Below, in pieces: positions 44,631-54,279 of a DNA stretch of 64,000 nucleotides (within the stretch, counting starts at the first letter, position 1; each line of letters opens with the position of its first letter). The notes beneath the pieces were generated by a model. That model was not told the origin of the DNA. It searched no databases and was given only the letters and a program-made list of their open reading frames with translations. The DNA comes from an uncultured Jannaschia sp. (GTDB taxonomy: Bacteria > Pseudomonadota > Alphaproteobacteria > Rhodobacterales > Rhodobacteraceae), in NCBI RefSeq assembly GCF_947503795.1, contig NZ_CANNEZ010000001.1, forward strand, positions 1,975,001 to 2,039,000, written 5' to 3'. The translations under genes and the position numbers were made by a program.

Positions 44631-45418
44631 GCCCGCCCCCTGACGCGGATCGGGCCGAACATCGCCTCCTGCCGAAGCTCGATCCGGCCGTCCTTGGCCA
44701 GCTCCAGCGTCGCCGCGAAGGTCGAGGCGGTGGCCGAGCGGCGGCGGGCGGGATCGCCGTCCCAGCCCTCGGGCAGAAAGGATAGAAGATCGGTCCATTC
44801 GACGGCGTGCCCGATCAGCGGGCGCATCCGGTCCAGCGCCTCCTCCATCGTCCAGACGCCGTCGCGATCCATCGTGAAGGGACGGAAATCGTCGCGGGTC
44901 CGCAGCCGGGCATAGCCCTGCATCAGGTCGAGCAGCGTCGCAGTATAGGTGACCCGCCGCGAGCGCGCCACTTCCTGCGGCTCACCGCGTGGAAAGACGT
45001 CGCGGCCCAGCCGGTCGCGGGCCATCAGCCGGGCGGCGGCCTTGCGCATCGCCTCGAGCCGTTCAAGCTGGAAGGCCAGATGCGCGGCCAGATCCTCGGC
45101 CGAAACCTCCTCGCCCGGCTCTGGCGGCAGGAGGAGCTTCGATTTCAGGAAGGCCAGCCACGCCGCCATCACGAGGTAGTCGGCGGCCAGTTCGATCCGC
45201 AACTCGCGCGCCTTCTCGACGAAGGCCAGGTATTGCCGGGCGAGATGCAGCACCGAGATCGTGCGCAGGTCCACCTTCTGCGTCCGCGCCAGCGTCAAGA
45301 GCAGGTCGAGCGGTCCCTCGAACCCGTCGACATCCACGATCAGCGCCTCGGCGGCGCGGCGGGCGTCGACATCGGTCGCGTCGCGGGGTGGTCCTTCGGT
45401 GAAGGGCAGGTCGGTCAA
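44627..45418 (-). CDS. scpA: Segregation and condensation protein ScpA
   Basis: A 263-residue kleisin that closes the SMC ring. N-terminal SMC-head contact FEGPLDLLLTLARTQKVDL, ISVLHLARQYLAFVE, and the YLVMAAWLAFLKSKLLLPP helix; the C-terminal winged helix includes RRSATASTFAATLELAKDGR. TTG start at 45418 with GGGGG ahead of it, 21 nt after the nagZ stop. It is part of the scpAB pair by a 4-nt overlap. Confidence 0.94.
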   Translation of the reverse strand: MTDLPFTEGPPRDATDVDARRAAEALIVDVDGFEGPLDLLLTLARTQKVDLRTISVLHLARQYLAFVEKARELRIELAADYLVMAAWLAFLKSKLLLPPEPGEEVSAEDLAAHLAFQLERLEAMRKAAARLMARDRLGRDVFPRGEPQEVARSRRVTYTATLLDLMQGYARLRTRDDFRPFTMDRDGVWTMEEALDRMRPLIGHAVEWTDLLSFLPEGWDGDPARRRSATASTFAATLELAKDGRIELRQEAMFGPIRVRGRA

Positions 45419-45439
45419 TCGGCCCCCGTGGGATGCGGC

Positions 45440-46423
45440 TCAGGCGGTCAGTGCGCCAAGTTCCGCATGGGCCGCCTCGATGTCAAGTTCGACCGGCAGC
45501 GCGCGGTCGGCCAACGCGCGATCCGCGCGCTCCAGCGCGGGGCCAGCAAGCGCGGGACAGATCGCGGCCACCTCCTGCATCTCGTCCCAAAGGCCGTTGC
45601 AGTGGAGGATCACGTCGCAGCCCGCGGCGAGGCTGGCGGTGCACCGTTCGGACACCGTGCCGCCCAGCGCGCCCATTCCGATATCGTCCGTCATCAGCAG
45701 GCCGTCGAAGCCGATGCCGTCCCGGATCTCCTCGATGACGGGGGCGGAGACGGTGCCGGGCGCGTCGTCAATCGCCTCGTAGACGACATGGGCCGACATG
45801 CCCATCGGCAGGTCGGCGAGGCGTCGGAAGACCTCGAAATCGGTCCTGCGCAGGACCTCCAGCGGCGTGTCGACATGGGGCAGCCGGTGATGGCTGTCGG
45901 CCGGGGCACGGCCATGGCCGGGGATGTGCTTCATCACCGGCAGCACGCCGCCCTGCAGGCAGCCGTCGGCATTGGCACGGGCGCGGGCGGCGACCGTCTC
46001 GACGTTATCGCCGTAAAGGCGCGACAGCAGGAAGGGATGCGTGTCCTCGCCCGCGATATCGGCGGTCGGCGTGCAGTTCACGTCGATACCGACGTCCCGC
46101 AACTCGCGCGCGATCAGCGTGGCGCGCAGGAACATCGCGCGGACCGGATCGGCGGCGCGGCTCATCTGCGTTAGCGGGCGCGGCCAGCGGGTCCAGAAGG
46201 GCGGACCAAGCCTCTGCACGCGCCCGCCCTCCTGGTCGATCAGGACGGGCGCGTTGCGGCCGACGGCCTCGCGCAGAGCCGCCGTCAGGGCGCGCAGCCG
46301 GTCGGGCGTCTCGACGTTGCGGGCGAACAGGATGAAGCCCCAGGGATCCGCCTCGCGGAAGAAGGCCGTCTCGCGCGGGGTCAGGTCGGGGCCTTCGCAC
46401 CCGGCGATGAAGGCCCCGGCCAT
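45440..46423 (-). CDS. nagZ: Beta-N-acetylhexosaminidase NagZ
   Basis: A 327-residue GH3 enzyme that removes N-acetylglucosamine from cytoplasmic muropeptides in peptidoglycan recycling. The signature KHIPGHG is at 165-171, the acid/base dyad Asp176-His178 (ADSHHRLP), and the nucleophile Asp246 (LLMTDDIGMGA). The ATG at 46423 is 1 nt after the SPOR-protein stop, so both are in the same operon. Confidence 0.95.
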   Translation of the reverse strand: MAGAFIAGCEGPDLTPRETAFFREADPWGFILFARNVETPDRLRALTAALREAVGRNAPVLIDQEGGRVQRLGPPFWTRWPRPLTQMSRAADPVRAMFLRATLIARELRDVGIDVNCTPTADIAGEDTHPFLLSRLYGDNVETVAARARANADGCLQGGVLPVMKHIPGHGRAPADSHHRLPHVDTPLEVLRRTDFEVFRRLADLPMGMSAHVVYEAIDDAPGTVSAPVIEEIRDGIGFDGLLMTDDIGMGALGGTVSERCTASLAAGCDVILHCNGLWDEMQEVAAICPALAGPALERADRALADRALPVELDIEAAHAELGALTA

Positions 46424-46424
46424 G

Positions 46425-47507
46425 TCAGCGGACCGTGACCGGGATGCAGGCGGCATCCTTGGCCAGAAGCGCCGAGCAGAAGCGGCGCGCGTCGGCACCG
46501 TCTTCGAAGCCGACGACGCGCAGGCGCCAGAAGTCGCGCCCGCCGGAGGTGGCCTTCTGGATCATGCGGCTCTTGCCCGCGAGATAGTCGCCGAAGCGGC
46601 CATCGAGACGATCCCATTCCGAGCGGGCGACGGCCTCGCTGTCGAAGGCGCCAAGCTGGACGACGCGGGTGCCCGGCGCGATCGTTGCGGGGTCGATGTC
46701 ACGGCTGGCCGAGGCAACCTGCGTGCCCGAGGCGGCAGCAGGTGCGTCGGTCGGTACGGCAGCCAGCGCGGCCGAGACGGCCGATGCGACCGGGTCGGCG
46801 GAGGCTGCGGCGGCAGCGGCGCGGCGCGCGGGCCGGGCGGAGGGCCGGGCCGAGCGCGCAACGCCCGCGACCACCGGTGCGGCGGGGGCGGCGGCGACCT
46901 CGGGCTCGGACGGGGTCAGCACGGCGAGGTTCGAGGCGACGATCTCGGCGGCGGGCGCCGAGGCGTTGATGGCCTCGGCCACGTCATCATCCCGAAGGAC
47001 GGCGGCGACCGCGACCGGCGCCGCCGGAAGGAGCTTGGCGGCAAGGTCGGTCTCGGGCAGCGCGACCGGCGCGGCGGCGGTTATGGCAGCGGGCTCGGGC
47101 GCAGCGAGCGCCTCGGCAACCGGATCGACCCCGGCGGCGGCCAGCCGCGCGCCCAGCGCAGGCGCGTCGAGCGCGAGCGGCGCGGGTGCGAGGACGATCT
47201 GGTCGGGCGCGGGCGCCGCGGCCCCGCCCGAGGTGATGTCCGACAGCGCCATGCCCTGGAAGGGCGCGACCGTGCCGCCGGGATTGTCCGGCTTGACCCG
47301 CATCGGACCTTCGAGGGCCGCGATCACCGGCACACCCGACACGTCGCGGAAGGTCAGGTCCACGGCCCAGGTCGCCATCGCGGCGGTCAGACCCAGCGAG
47401 GTCAGCGCCCCGGCCCAGTTGACCCAGCCGAAATTGCGCGCCGCATCCGCAAGACGCGACGGCGCCTCGGCCCCATAGTCCGCACCGAAATAATCCAGAT
47501 CCGCCAT
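46425..47507 (-). CDS. SPOR-domain membrane protein
   Basis: A 360-residue protein with one membrane helix (about 34-54), a very long Ala/Pro/Val-rich periplasmic linker, and a C-terminal SPOR domain (from about 285: VVQLGAFDSEAVARSEWDRL, then DFWRLRVVGFEDGADARRF). SPOR domains bind septal peptidoglycan lacking stem peptides. The ATG at 47507 has GGAGGGCAGGC ahead. The gene order argS-SPOR-nagZ-scpA-scpB is typical of Rhodobacteraceae. Confidence 0.88.
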   Translation of the reverse strand: MADLDYFGADYGAEAPSRLADAARNFGWVNWAGALTSLGLTAAMATWAVDLTFRDVSGVPVIAALEGPMRVKPDNPGGTVAPFQGMALSDITSGGAAAPAPDQIVLAPAPLALDAPALGARLAAAGVDPVAEALAAPEPAAITAAAPVALPETDLAAKLLPAAPVAVAAVLRDDDVAEAINASAPAAEIVASNLAVLTPSEPEVAAAPAAPVVAGVARSARPSARPARRAAAAAASADPVASAVSAALAAVPTDAPAAASGTQVASASRDIDPATIAPGTRVVQLGAFDSEAVARSEWDRLDGRFGDYLAGKSRMIQKATSGGRDFWRLRVVGFEDGADARRFCSALLAKDAACIPVTVR

Positions 47508-47639
47508 GTGCCTGCCCTCCACCGATCAGGGCGGCGTTGCCCCGTCGGTTGCCCGTATCACTGCCCAAGGACGCCCCGTTCCGGGTGTCGTCCGCCGTTT
47601 GCCTCGTCCCGTCTGACGCGTGTGCCCCTCAGGGGGTCT

Positions 47640-49382
47640 TCAACGCATCTCGTCAGCGGGTGCGACGCCAAGGATACCCAAACCGGCCGCGATTACAATG
47701 GATACGGCGCGCGGCAGGGCGATCTTGGCGGGGGAGTGTGACTTGTCGTCCTGCAGGAACCGAAGCTGCGTCTCGCTGTTGCCGAGGTTCCAGAGGCCGT
47801 GGAGCCCCGCCGCCAGCTCGTAGAGGTAGAACGCGATCCGGTGCGGCTCGTGGGTGCGGGCCGCGATCTCGACCAGCCGGGGCCATTCGGCGAGCTTGGC
47901 GGCCAGCGCCTGCTCGGCGGGATGGTCGAGGCCTGAAAGGTCCGCGCGCGCCAGCGCCGCGTCCGAGGCGTCGATCCCCTGCTCGGCCGCGCGCCGCAGC
48001 ACGGATTGCACGCGGGCATGGGCGTATTGCACGTAATAAACCGGGTTGTCCTTCGACTGCTCGAGCACCTTCGAGACATCGAAATCGAGCGGCGCGTCGT
48101 TCTTCCGGGTCAGCATCACGAAGCGGGTCACGTCCGCGCCGACCATCTCGATCACGTCGGCCAGCGTGACGAAGGTGCCGGCCCGCTTGGACATCTTCAG
48201 GGGCTCGCCATCGCGGGTCAGCCGGACGAGCTGCGTCAGCTTGATGTCGAGCGGCACGCGGTCGTCGGTCAGTGCTGCGACGGCCGCCTTCATGCGCTTG
48301 ACATAGCCGCCGTGATCGGCGCCGAAGACGTTGATCAGCGCGTCGAAGCCGCGCTCCACCTTGTCGAAGTGATAGGCGATGTCGGGCGCGAAATAGGTCC
48401 ACGCCCCGTCGGATTTCTGGATCGGGCGGTCGACATCGTCGCCATAGGCGGTCGAGCGGAACAGCGTCTGCTCCCGCGCCTCCCAATCCTCGGGGAGCTT
48501 GCCCTTGGGCGGCGCCAGCGTGCCGCGATAGATCAGGCCCTTGGCGTCGAGCGCCGCGATCGCCGCCTCGATCCGGCCGGTGCCGTAGAGCGACTTCTCG
48601 CTGAAGAACACGTCCATCTCGACGCCAAGCCGCTTCAGGTCGGCGCGGATCAGGTCCATCATCGCGTCCGTGGCGAAATCGCGGATCGGGTCGAGCCAGA
48701 CCTCCTCGGGCTGGTCGAGATAGGCGTCGCCGACCTTGTCCTTCAGGGACGCGCCCACGGGCACGAGATAGTCGCCGGGATAGACGCCCTCGGGAAAGGA
48801 CACGTCGCGGCCATGCGCCTCGAGGTAGCGCAGGTAGACCGACCGCGCGAGCGTGTCGATCTGCGCGCCACCGTCGTTGATGACGTATTCGCGCGTCACG
48901 TCGTGACCGGCATATTCCAAGAGAGCGGCCAGCGCGTCGCCGAAGACCGCGCCACGCGTGTGTCCGACATGGAGCGGCCCGGTCGGGTTGGCCGAGACGT
49001 ATTCGACGTTGACCTTGGTCCCCGCCCCCATCTGCGAGCGGCCGAATGCGGGCCCCTCCGCCAGCACGGCGGCCACAGTGTCGCGCCAGACCTGCGGGGC
49101 CAGCCGGATGTTGAGAAAGCCGGGACCGGCCACCTCGGCCGAAGCGATGCGCGCATCGGCCTCGAGCCGGGGAGCCAGCGCCTCGGCGATATCGCGGGGC
49201 TTCATCCCGGCGGGCTTGGCCAGCACCATCGCCGCATTGGTCGCCATGTCGCCATGTGCCGCGTCGCGCGGCGGCTCGACCGTGACATTGCTTGTCTCCA
49301 GCCCCTCGGGCAGCGCGCCGTCCGCCGCCATGGCGGTCAGCGCGTCGATGACGAGGGCGCGGATATCGGCAAAGAGGTGCAT
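47640..49382 (-). CDS. argS: Arginyl-tRNA synthetase
   Basis: A 580-residue class I synthetase. HIGH motif as HVGH at 138-141 ([12 protein letters not shown]), KMSKR at 396-400 ([10 protein letters not shown]), N-terminal additional domain, and DALR anticodon-binding domain at the C-terminus ([30 protein letters not shown]). Upstream of the SPOR gene by 132 nt. Confidence 0.98.
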   Translation of the reverse strand: MHLFADIRALVIDALTAMAADGALPEGLETSNVTVEPPRDAAHGDMATNAAMVLAKPAGMKPRDIAEALAPRLEADARIASAEVAGPGFLNIRLAPQVWRDTVAAVLAEGPAFGRSQMGAGTKVNVEYVSANPTGPLHVGHTRGAVFGDALAALLEYAGHDVTREYVINDGGAQIDTLARSVYLRYLEAHGRDVSFPEGVYPGDYLVPVGASLKDKVGDAYLDQPEEVWLDPIRDFATDAMMDLIRADLKRLGVEMDVFFSEKSLYGTGRIEAAIAALDAKGLIYRGTLAPPKGKLPEDWEAREQTLFRSTAYGDDVDRPIQKSDGAWTYFAPDIAYHFDKVERGFDALINVFGADHGGYVKRMKAAVAALTDDRVPLDIKLTQLVRLTRDGEPLKMSKRAGTFVTLADVIEMVGADVTRFVMLTRKNDAPLDFDVSKVLEQSKDNPVYYVQYAHARVQSVLRRAAEQGIDASDAALARADLSGLDHPAEQALAAKLAEWPRLVEIAARTHEPHRIAFYLYELAAGLHGLWNLGNSETQLRFLQDDKSHSPAKIALPRAVSIVIAAGLGILGVAPADEMR

Positions 49383-49525
49383 GGGGCGCGGGTCCGTGGC
49401 TTGGGGTCAGGCCGCGCATCTACCCGCGGCGCGGCGCGGGTTCAATCCACCGCGCCCGCGCGGCATCGGCCCCTCGCCCGCGTCAGCAAGTCCCGCAAAA
49501 CGAGCTGGCCCGCGCGCCCGTCGCC

Positions 49526-49993
49526 TCATCCGGCATATTCCATCGTCATCTCGATCGCCAGCGTGCATCCCGCCATGCCGGGCATCACCTCGCCCTCGGC
49601 CTTCATGAGCGCTTCGATATCCATGAAGACGCGACTTTCGACGAGGACCGGCGACAGGGCGGCCATCGTCACCTCGAAGGCGCCAGCAGGCATGCCCGGC
49701 ACGGCGGCGACCCAGCTGCCGTCGGGCTGGCGCGTCCAGTCGAGGCTGTCGCTGTCATCCTTGGCGATCGACATCAAGTTCGGATCGAAGCGGCCGTTCC
49801 ACGCGAGCTCCATCGGCTGGTCGGCGTCGAAGCCCGCGGCCATCATCTCGGCCATGCCCGCGGCGAAGGGCGGACAGGTCGGCGCAAGCTCGGTCTCGCG
49901 CGATTTCGGCTGCCAGGTGCCGTCGCGGGGCACGATCTCGGACAGGGCGGGCGTCGCGGCGAGGATCAGGAGGATGGGGGCGAAGCGGATCAT
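49526..49993 (-). CDS. Small exported protein, unknown
   Basis: A 155-residue protein with a signal peptide (MIRFAPILLILAATPALSEI; cut after ALS). The mature part is strand-rich with a Cys in ELAPTCPPFAAGMAEMMAAG and a second in GMAGCTLAIE, a possible disulfide. No family is recognised. It lies between argS and the dNTPase gene on the same strand and may be in their transcript. Confidence 0.75.
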   Translation of the reverse strand: MIRFAPILLILAATPALSEIVPRDGTWQPKSRETELAPTCPPFAAGMAEMMAAGFDADQPMELAWNGRFDPNLMSIAKDDSDSLDWTRQPDGSWVAAVPGMPAGAFEVTMAALSPVLVESRVFMDIEALMKAEGEVMPGMAGCTLAIEMTMEYAG

Positions 49994-50082
49994 CGGGGTC
50001 TCCGGGGTTGGGTCGCCGCAAACCTCACTGATCGGGGCGCGCGGGCCAAGTCCGGAAAACCCGGCCTCGGGCGCGTCCGGGC

Positions 50083-51228
50083 CTAGGGGGCGGGCGGCAC
50101 GAACTGCGCGTGGCATTGCAGCGCGAAGCGGTCGGTCATCCCCGCGATGTAGTCCGACACAATGCGCGCGCGGTCGGTCTCGGTCTCGGCGGCGGCGACA
50201 TCCGGCTGCCACCGGGCGGGCAGGTCCTGCGGATGGGCCATGAAATGCGGGAACAGGTCGTCGACCACGCGGGTGACCTCCTCGCGCATCTCGACCACCG
50301 AGGGCGCGCGATACATCCGGTCGAAGAGGAAGGCGCGGATCACCTTGAGATCGGCCCAGAGCGCGGGCGAGAACCGGGCCATCATGCGCCCGGCCTGCCG
50401 TACGTCGTCGGCCGAGGCGGGGCCCAGCCGCGCGAGGTTCGTCTCGGTGGTGCGGATCACGTCCTCGACCAGCACGCCGAAGAAGCGGCGGAGCGCCTCA
50501 TGGCGGCGGCGATACGGGGCGAGATCGGGCCAGGCCGCATCGACCTCGGCGAAGCAGTCGCGGAGGATCGGCAGGTCGACGACTTCGGCGGCGGTGAACA
50601 GCCCGGCGCGCAGCCCGTCCATCAGGTCGTGGTTGTTGTAGGCGATGTCGTCGGCGATCGCGGCCACCTGCGCCTCGGCCCCCGCATGGGTGTGGAGTTC
50701 GAGGTCGTGGACAGCGTCGTATTCCGCCAGCGCATCAGGAATGTCCCCGGTGACCGGGCCATTATGCTTGGCGATGCCCTCCAGCGTCTCCCAGGTCAGG
50801 TTCAGCCCGTCCCAGTCGGCATAGTGCCGCTCCAACCGCGTAACGATGCGGATCGCCTGCGCGTTGTGGTCGAAGCCGCCATGGGGCGCCATCAGCCGGT
50901 CGAGCGCCTCCTCGCCGGTATGGCCGAACGGCGTGTGCCCGAGGTCGTGGGCCAGCGCCACGGCCTCGGTCAGATCAAGATTCAGGCCCAGATGCCCCGC
51001 GATGGTGCGCGCGACCTGCGCCACCTCGATCGAATGGGTCAGGCGGGTGCGGAAGTAGTCGCCCTCATGCTCGACGAAGACCTGCGTCTTGTGCTTGAGC
51101 CGCCGAAACGCGCTGGCATGGATGATCCGGTCGCGGTCACGCTGGAAGGGCGAGCGGAAGGCGCTCTCCTCCTCGGGGAAGAGTCGGCCCCGCGTGGCAT
51201 CCGGGTCGCAGGCATAGGGGGCGGTCAC
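50083..51228 (-). CDS. dGTPase-like deoxynucleotide triphosphohydrolase
   Basis: A 381-residue HD-domain enzyme that splits dNTPs to deoxynucleosides and tripolyphosphate. Metal ligands: His65 (RLTHSIEVAQVA), His94-Asp95 (ALAHDLGHTPFGH) and the later Asp in IADDIAYNNHDLMDG. The GTG at 51228 gives the family N-terminus (PYACDPDATRGRLF and FQRDRDRIIHASAFRRL). It is divergent from the A-type Fe-S carrier gene by 82 bp. Confidence 0.92.
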   Translation of the reverse strand: MTAPYACDPDATRGRLFPEEESAFRSPFQRDRDRIIHASAFRRLKHKTQVFVEHEGDYFRTRLTHSIEVAQVARTIAGHLGLNLDLTEAVALAHDLGHTPFGHTGEEALDRLMAPHGGFDHNAQAIRIVTRLERHYADWDGLNLTWETLEGIAKHNGPVTGDIPDALAEYDAVHDLELHTHAGAEAQVAAIADDIAYNNHDLMDGLRAGLFTAAEVVDLPILRDCFAEVDAAWPDLAPYRRRHEALRRFFGVLVEDVIRTTETNLARLGPASADDVRQAGRMMARFSPALWADLKVIRAFLFDRMYRAPSVVEMREEVTRVVDDLFPHFMAHPQDLPARWQPDVAAAETETDRARIVSDYIAGMTDRFALQCHAQFVPPAP

Positions 51229-51310
51229 GGCGGGCGGCTCACTTGTGCAGGGGCACGTCCCGCCCATATATCGGAGGGACCGGCAATTCCCACCCCCGGA
51301 GCCTGCTGCC

Positions 51311-51640
51311 ATGGATCTCGCCCTGCCCCCCCGCGTCACCCCCCGCGCCTTCGAGCGTCTCTCCGAGATCGGCGCCGCCGATCAGGGCAAGGCGCTGCGC
51401 GTGGCGGTCGAGGGCGGCGGATGTTCAGGGTTCCAGTACCAGATCGAGCTGGGCGAGCCTGAAGCGGGCGACCTGAAGCTCGAAGGCGCGGGCGAGACGG
51501 TGGTCGTGGACGAGGTGTCCCTGCCCTTCCTGTCGAACGCGGTGATCGACTTCACCGAGGAGTTGGTGGGCGCGCGCTTCACCATCGACAATCCGAACGC
51601 GGCCTCGAGCTGCGGCTGCGGGGTCTCCTTCTCGATGTGA
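51311..51640 (+). CDS. A-type iron-sulfur carrier (HesB/IscA/ErpA)
   Basis: A 109-residue carrier protein that passes Fe-S clusters to apo-targets. The three ligand cysteines are Cys38 (GGGCSGFQY) and Cys101/Cys103 (ASSCGCGVSF). The ATG at 51311 is chosen over the upstream one at 51245. It is closer to ErpA than to IscA by its short form but the subgroup is not certain. Two perfect hairpins follow its stop. Neighbours: dNTPase divergent, MATE convergent. Confidence 0.92.
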   Translation: MDLALPPRVTPRAFERLSEIGAADQGKALRVAVEGGGCSGFQYQIELGEPEAGDLKLEGAGETVVVDEVSLPFLSNAVIDFTEELVGARFTIDNPNAASSCGCGVSFSM

Positions 51641-51651
51641 TCGGGCGGGCC

Positions 51652-51674
51652 AAGGCTTTTCGGCGAAAAGCCTT
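51652..51674. terminator. Hairpin 1 between the A-type carrier and MATE genes
   Basis: AAGGCTTTTC, loop GGC, GAAAAGCCTT: a perfect 10-bp stem 11 nt past the carrier stop, with T- or A-rich arms on both sides. Works as a terminator in either direction. Confidence 0.75.
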
Positions 51675-51676
51675 TC

Positions 51677-51700
51677 TCAAATCCTTGGGGAAGGATTTGA
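51677..51700. terminator. Hairpin 2 between the A-type carrier and MATE genes
   Basis: TCAAATCCTT, loop GGGG, AAGGATTTGA: a perfect 10-bp stem 2 nt beyond hairpin 1, and 17 nt before the MATE stop. The two hairpins form a tandem bidirectional terminator for the convergent pair. Confidence 0.75.
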
Positions 51701-51716
51701 CGCGCTCCGGATCGGC

Positions 51717-53078
51717 TCAGGCCGCCGCCAGCCCGACGTCCCGCGTCATCCGCGCGAAGCGCACACCCAGCATCGCGCTGACCGCCGCCAGCCCGACGAC
51801 GAGGCCCAGCCAGATGCCCGACGGTCCGAGCCCGAGCGGGAAGCCCAAGACGTAGCTCGCCGGGATGCCCAGCGCCCAGTAGGAGCCGATCGCGTAGATC
51901 ATCGGGCGGCGCGTGTCCTGCATCCCGCGCAGATACCCCAGGAGCATGACCTGCGCGGCATCGACGCTCTGGAAGAGCGCCGCGAGCAGGAGAAGGTGGA
52001 CGCCAAGTTCCAGGATCGCCGGTGCCTGCGGGTCGGTGCCGTCGAGGAACGCGCCGATCAGGAGGGGGCCCAGCCCCAGATACATCGCCGTCGCCGCCGC
52101 CACCGCCGCCGCCGACAGAACGGCCGCCGCCAGGGCGGCGCGACGGATGCCGGCCCGGTCGCCGCGCGACCACGCCTGCCCCACCCGCACCGTCGCCGCC
52201 GATGACAGGCCAAGATGCACCATGAAGGTGAGCGCCGCGATCTGGATCGCGATGCCATGGGCGGCCAGCGGGATCGTCCCGAGCCATCCCATCATCAGCG
52301 CCGAGGCGGCGAAGAGCCCGCTTTCCGACAGATGCGTCAACCCGATGGGCCAGCCCAGCGTGGCGATCTGGCGGAAGGCGGGCCAGTCTGGGCGGTGTGG
52401 ATTGCGCCAGATATCGAACCGCGCCATGCCCGGCCCCCGCGCGGCATAGAGCGCCAGCAGCACGGCCGCGACCGCCTGCACCGCGACGGACGCGATGGCC
52501 GCGCCGCGCAGGCCCAGTTCGGGCGCGCCGAGATTGCCGAAGATCAAAAGCCAGTTGAGCACGATGTTGACCGCGACCGCCGCCAGCGTCGCCCAGAGGA
52601 CGATGCGGGTCCGTTCCAGCGCGCTGAGATGGCTGCGGAGCGTCGACATCACGAGAAACGGCAGGATGCCGATCCCTGCAACCCGCAGATACCCTTGGGC
52701 ATCTGTCGCGATCTGCGGCTGTTGGCCGAGAGCGAGGAGGATCGGTTCGGAGAATACGAAGAGCGGCAGCGAGGCCACCGCGTAGAGGATCGAGAGCCAG
52801 AGGCCCATACGCGCGACGCGGCGGGCCTGTTGCTCGTCGCCGGTTTCGACTGCGGCGGCCGACATCGGCATCACCGCGTAGGCGAAGCCCGAGCCGAGGA
52901 TCGCGATCGAAAAGAAATAGCTCGACGCAAGGGTCACGGCGGCCAGCGCGTCGACCGAATACCAGCCGAGCATGATCGAATCGGTGACGCCGATCAGGAC
53001 CTGCGCCACCTGGCTCCCCACGAGGGGCAGCCCTAGGACCAGCGTTCTCCGGATGTGATGCGTCAAGGTATCGGCCAT
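51717..53078 (-). CDS. MATE-family efflux pump
   Basis: A 453-residue multidrug/toxin exporter with about 12 helices in two similar halves (first half begins GLPLVGSQVAQVLIGVTDSI, second GLTHLSESGLFAASALMMGW). Family features include ASSYFFSIAILGSGFAYAVM and HGIAIQIAALTFMVHLGLSS. Probably sodium- or proton-driven; substrate unknown. Transcribed leftward, ends at the double hairpin. Confidence 0.92.
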   Translation of the reverse strand: MADTLTHHIRRTLVLGLPLVGSQVAQVLIGVTDSIMLGWYSVDALAAVTLASSYFFSIAILGSGFAYAVMPMSAAAVETGDEQQARRVARMGLWLSILYAVASLPLFVFSEPILLALGQQPQIATDAQGYLRVAGIGILPFLVMSTLRSHLSALERTRIVLWATLAAVAVNIVLNWLLIFGNLGAPELGLRGAAIASVAVQAVAAVLLALYAARGPGMARFDIWRNPHRPDWPAFRQIATLGWPIGLTHLSESGLFAASALMMGWLGTIPLAAHGIAIQIAALTFMVHLGLSSAATVRVGQAWSRGDRAGIRRAALAAAVLSAAAVAAATAMYLGLGPLLIGAFLDGTDPQAPAILELGVHLLLLAALFQSVDAAQVMLLGYLRGMQDTRRPMIYAIGSYWALGIPASYVLGFPLGLGPSGIWLGLVVGLAAVSAMLGVRFARMTRDVGLAAA

Positions 53079-53119
53079 GGCCCGGCGCTACGCCCCGGCG
53101 CACGACCTGTCCACACCCG

Positions 53120-53626
53120 TCAGGGGTCGATCCGCTCCTGCGTGCGGTTGGCGAGCGCCACGAGTTCGGCGCGGTGACGGTCGAACATGCCGCGATGTTC
53201 CGGATCGGCCCGGCCGGTGTCGGTATAGAGATCGAGGATCGCATTCTCGGCTCGTAGGAGGCGCGTGAACGTCGAATGCCGCAGGCCTGTCAGAGCCGCG
53301 CCGATCCCTGCGACCTCGCCGCCGATGCCTGCGCCCGCGGCACTCTCGGGCTCGACCCGGAGACCGACCAGTGCCGCCGAAAGCTCGTCCCGGTGGCCCA
53401 GATGCGCCGCGCGCCAATCGTCGACCAGCGCGCCCAGATCGTCACCCGACGCACCGTCGAGCGCGCTCCAGCGGGCCTCGGCCTCCTCGACCGCGTGAAG
53501 CAGCGTCTGAAGGCGCTCGGCCGCGCCGGCATCGGGGGTGGCGGGCTCGGCAACGGCATCGCTCGCGGCCTTGGTGTTCGCGGCGAGTTGCGGCGGCGTC
53601 GCGGGTTGGTTGTCGTCCATATCCAT
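53120..53626 (-). CDS. Helical-bundle protein, possibly DUF2383/PA2169-like
   Basis: A 168-residue cytoplasmic protein, Ala- and Asp-rich. After a disordered N-terminus the sequence is helical: LQTLLHAVEEAEARWSALDG, LVDDWRAAHLGHRDELSAAL, a Gly-rich turn, TFTRLLRAENAILDLYTDTG and FDRHRAELVALANRTQERI. The pattern resembles the four-helix DUF2383 (ferritin-like) group, but this is a judgement from layout only. Upstream is the TetR gene; downstream, separated by 41 nt, the MATE gene on the same strand. Confidence 0.5.
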   Translation of the reverse strand: MDMDDNQPATPPQLAANTKAASDAVAEPATPDAGAAERLQTLLHAVEEAEARWSALDGASGDDLGALVDDWRAAHLGHRDELSAALVGLRVEPESAAGAGIGGEVAGIGAALTGLRHSTFTRLLRAENAILDLYTDTGRADPEHRGMFDRHRAELVALANRTQERIDP

Positions 53627-53647
53627 GTCCGGCCAACCCCCGCCCCG

Positions 53648-54223
53648 TCAGGACGGTTCCGCCAGCGCGTCGAGACCGGCGGCCATCTCGGCGGCGAGGG
53701 CCGGGCCGTCGATATCCGGACGCTCGACCGTGGCGCGCAGCCCGGTGACGTCGGATTGGTGCCGGCGGGCCAGGCGGGCGGGGTCGTGGTGGGGCGCGAT
53801 CTCGCCTGCCTCCTGCGCTGCGCGGAACAACGCCTCGAACCGCGCTTCCATCGCGGTCAGGGCGGCGGCGGCATGGTCCGAGAGCGGGCCCTCGGGCGCC
53901 TCGAGCAGTGTCTTGACCAGCATGCAGGCGCGCGCCGGGGCCGGGTCGGAGGCAAGGGCATGGAGATGTGCCTTGAGCGCCCCGAGCGGGCCGTGCCGCG
54001 CGCGAAGATCCTCGAGCCGGGCGGCCCCGTCGGCGGCATATCGGTCGAGCGCCAGCGCGTAGAGCCGGTCCTTCGAGCCGAAGGCCGCGTAGAAGCTGCC
54101 CGGCCGCATGTCTAGCGCACGTTCGAGATCCTTCAGCGACGTGCCCGCCCAGCCCTGCCGCCAGAAGAGATCGCGCGCCGTGGCGACGAGCGTTTCGCGG
54201 TCGTGACGGGCGGGTCGGGCCAT
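53648..54223 (-). CDS. TetR/AcrR-family repressor
   Basis: A 191-residue repressor. HTH in ETLVATARDLFWRQGWAGTS then LKDLERALDMRPGSFYAAFG and SKDRLYALALDRYA; the C-terminal ligand domain is all-helical. The ATG at 54223 replaces an upstream ATG (54250) which would fall inside the operator region. It is divergent from the AhpD-like gene; two copies of a palindrome lie between them, so it probably represses both genes. The DUF2383-like and MATE genes downstream on its strand could be co-regulated. Confidence 0.9.
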   Translation of the reverse strand: MARPARHDRETLVATARDLFWRQGWAGTSLKDLERALDMRPGSFYAAFGSKDRLYALALDRYAADGAARLEDLRARHGPLGALKAHLHALASDPAPARACMLVKTLLEAPEGPLSDHAAAALTAMEARFEALFRAAQEAGEIAPHHDPARLARRHQSDVTGLRATVERPDIDGPALAAEMAAGLDALAEPS

Positions 54224-54238
54224 TCGCTTCACCTTAAC

Positions 54239-54254
54239 TTGATCGAACACTCAA
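54239..54254. promoter_or_regulatory. TetR operator, copy 1 (imperfect)
   Basis: TTGATCGAACACTCAA: TTGA and TCAA ends as in copy 2, with a less symmetric centre. Located 16 nt before the tetR start. Confidence 0.6.
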
Positions 54255-54263
54255 TAATTAACG

Positions 54264-54279
54264 TTGAGCGATCGCTCAA
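54264..54279. promoter_or_regulatory. TetR operator, copy 2 (perfect palindrome)
   Basis: TTGAGCGATCGCTCAA, a perfect 16-bp palindrome, 25 bp from copy 1. It has the look of a TetR-family site and lies 43 nt before the AhpD-like gene. Confidence 0.8.
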
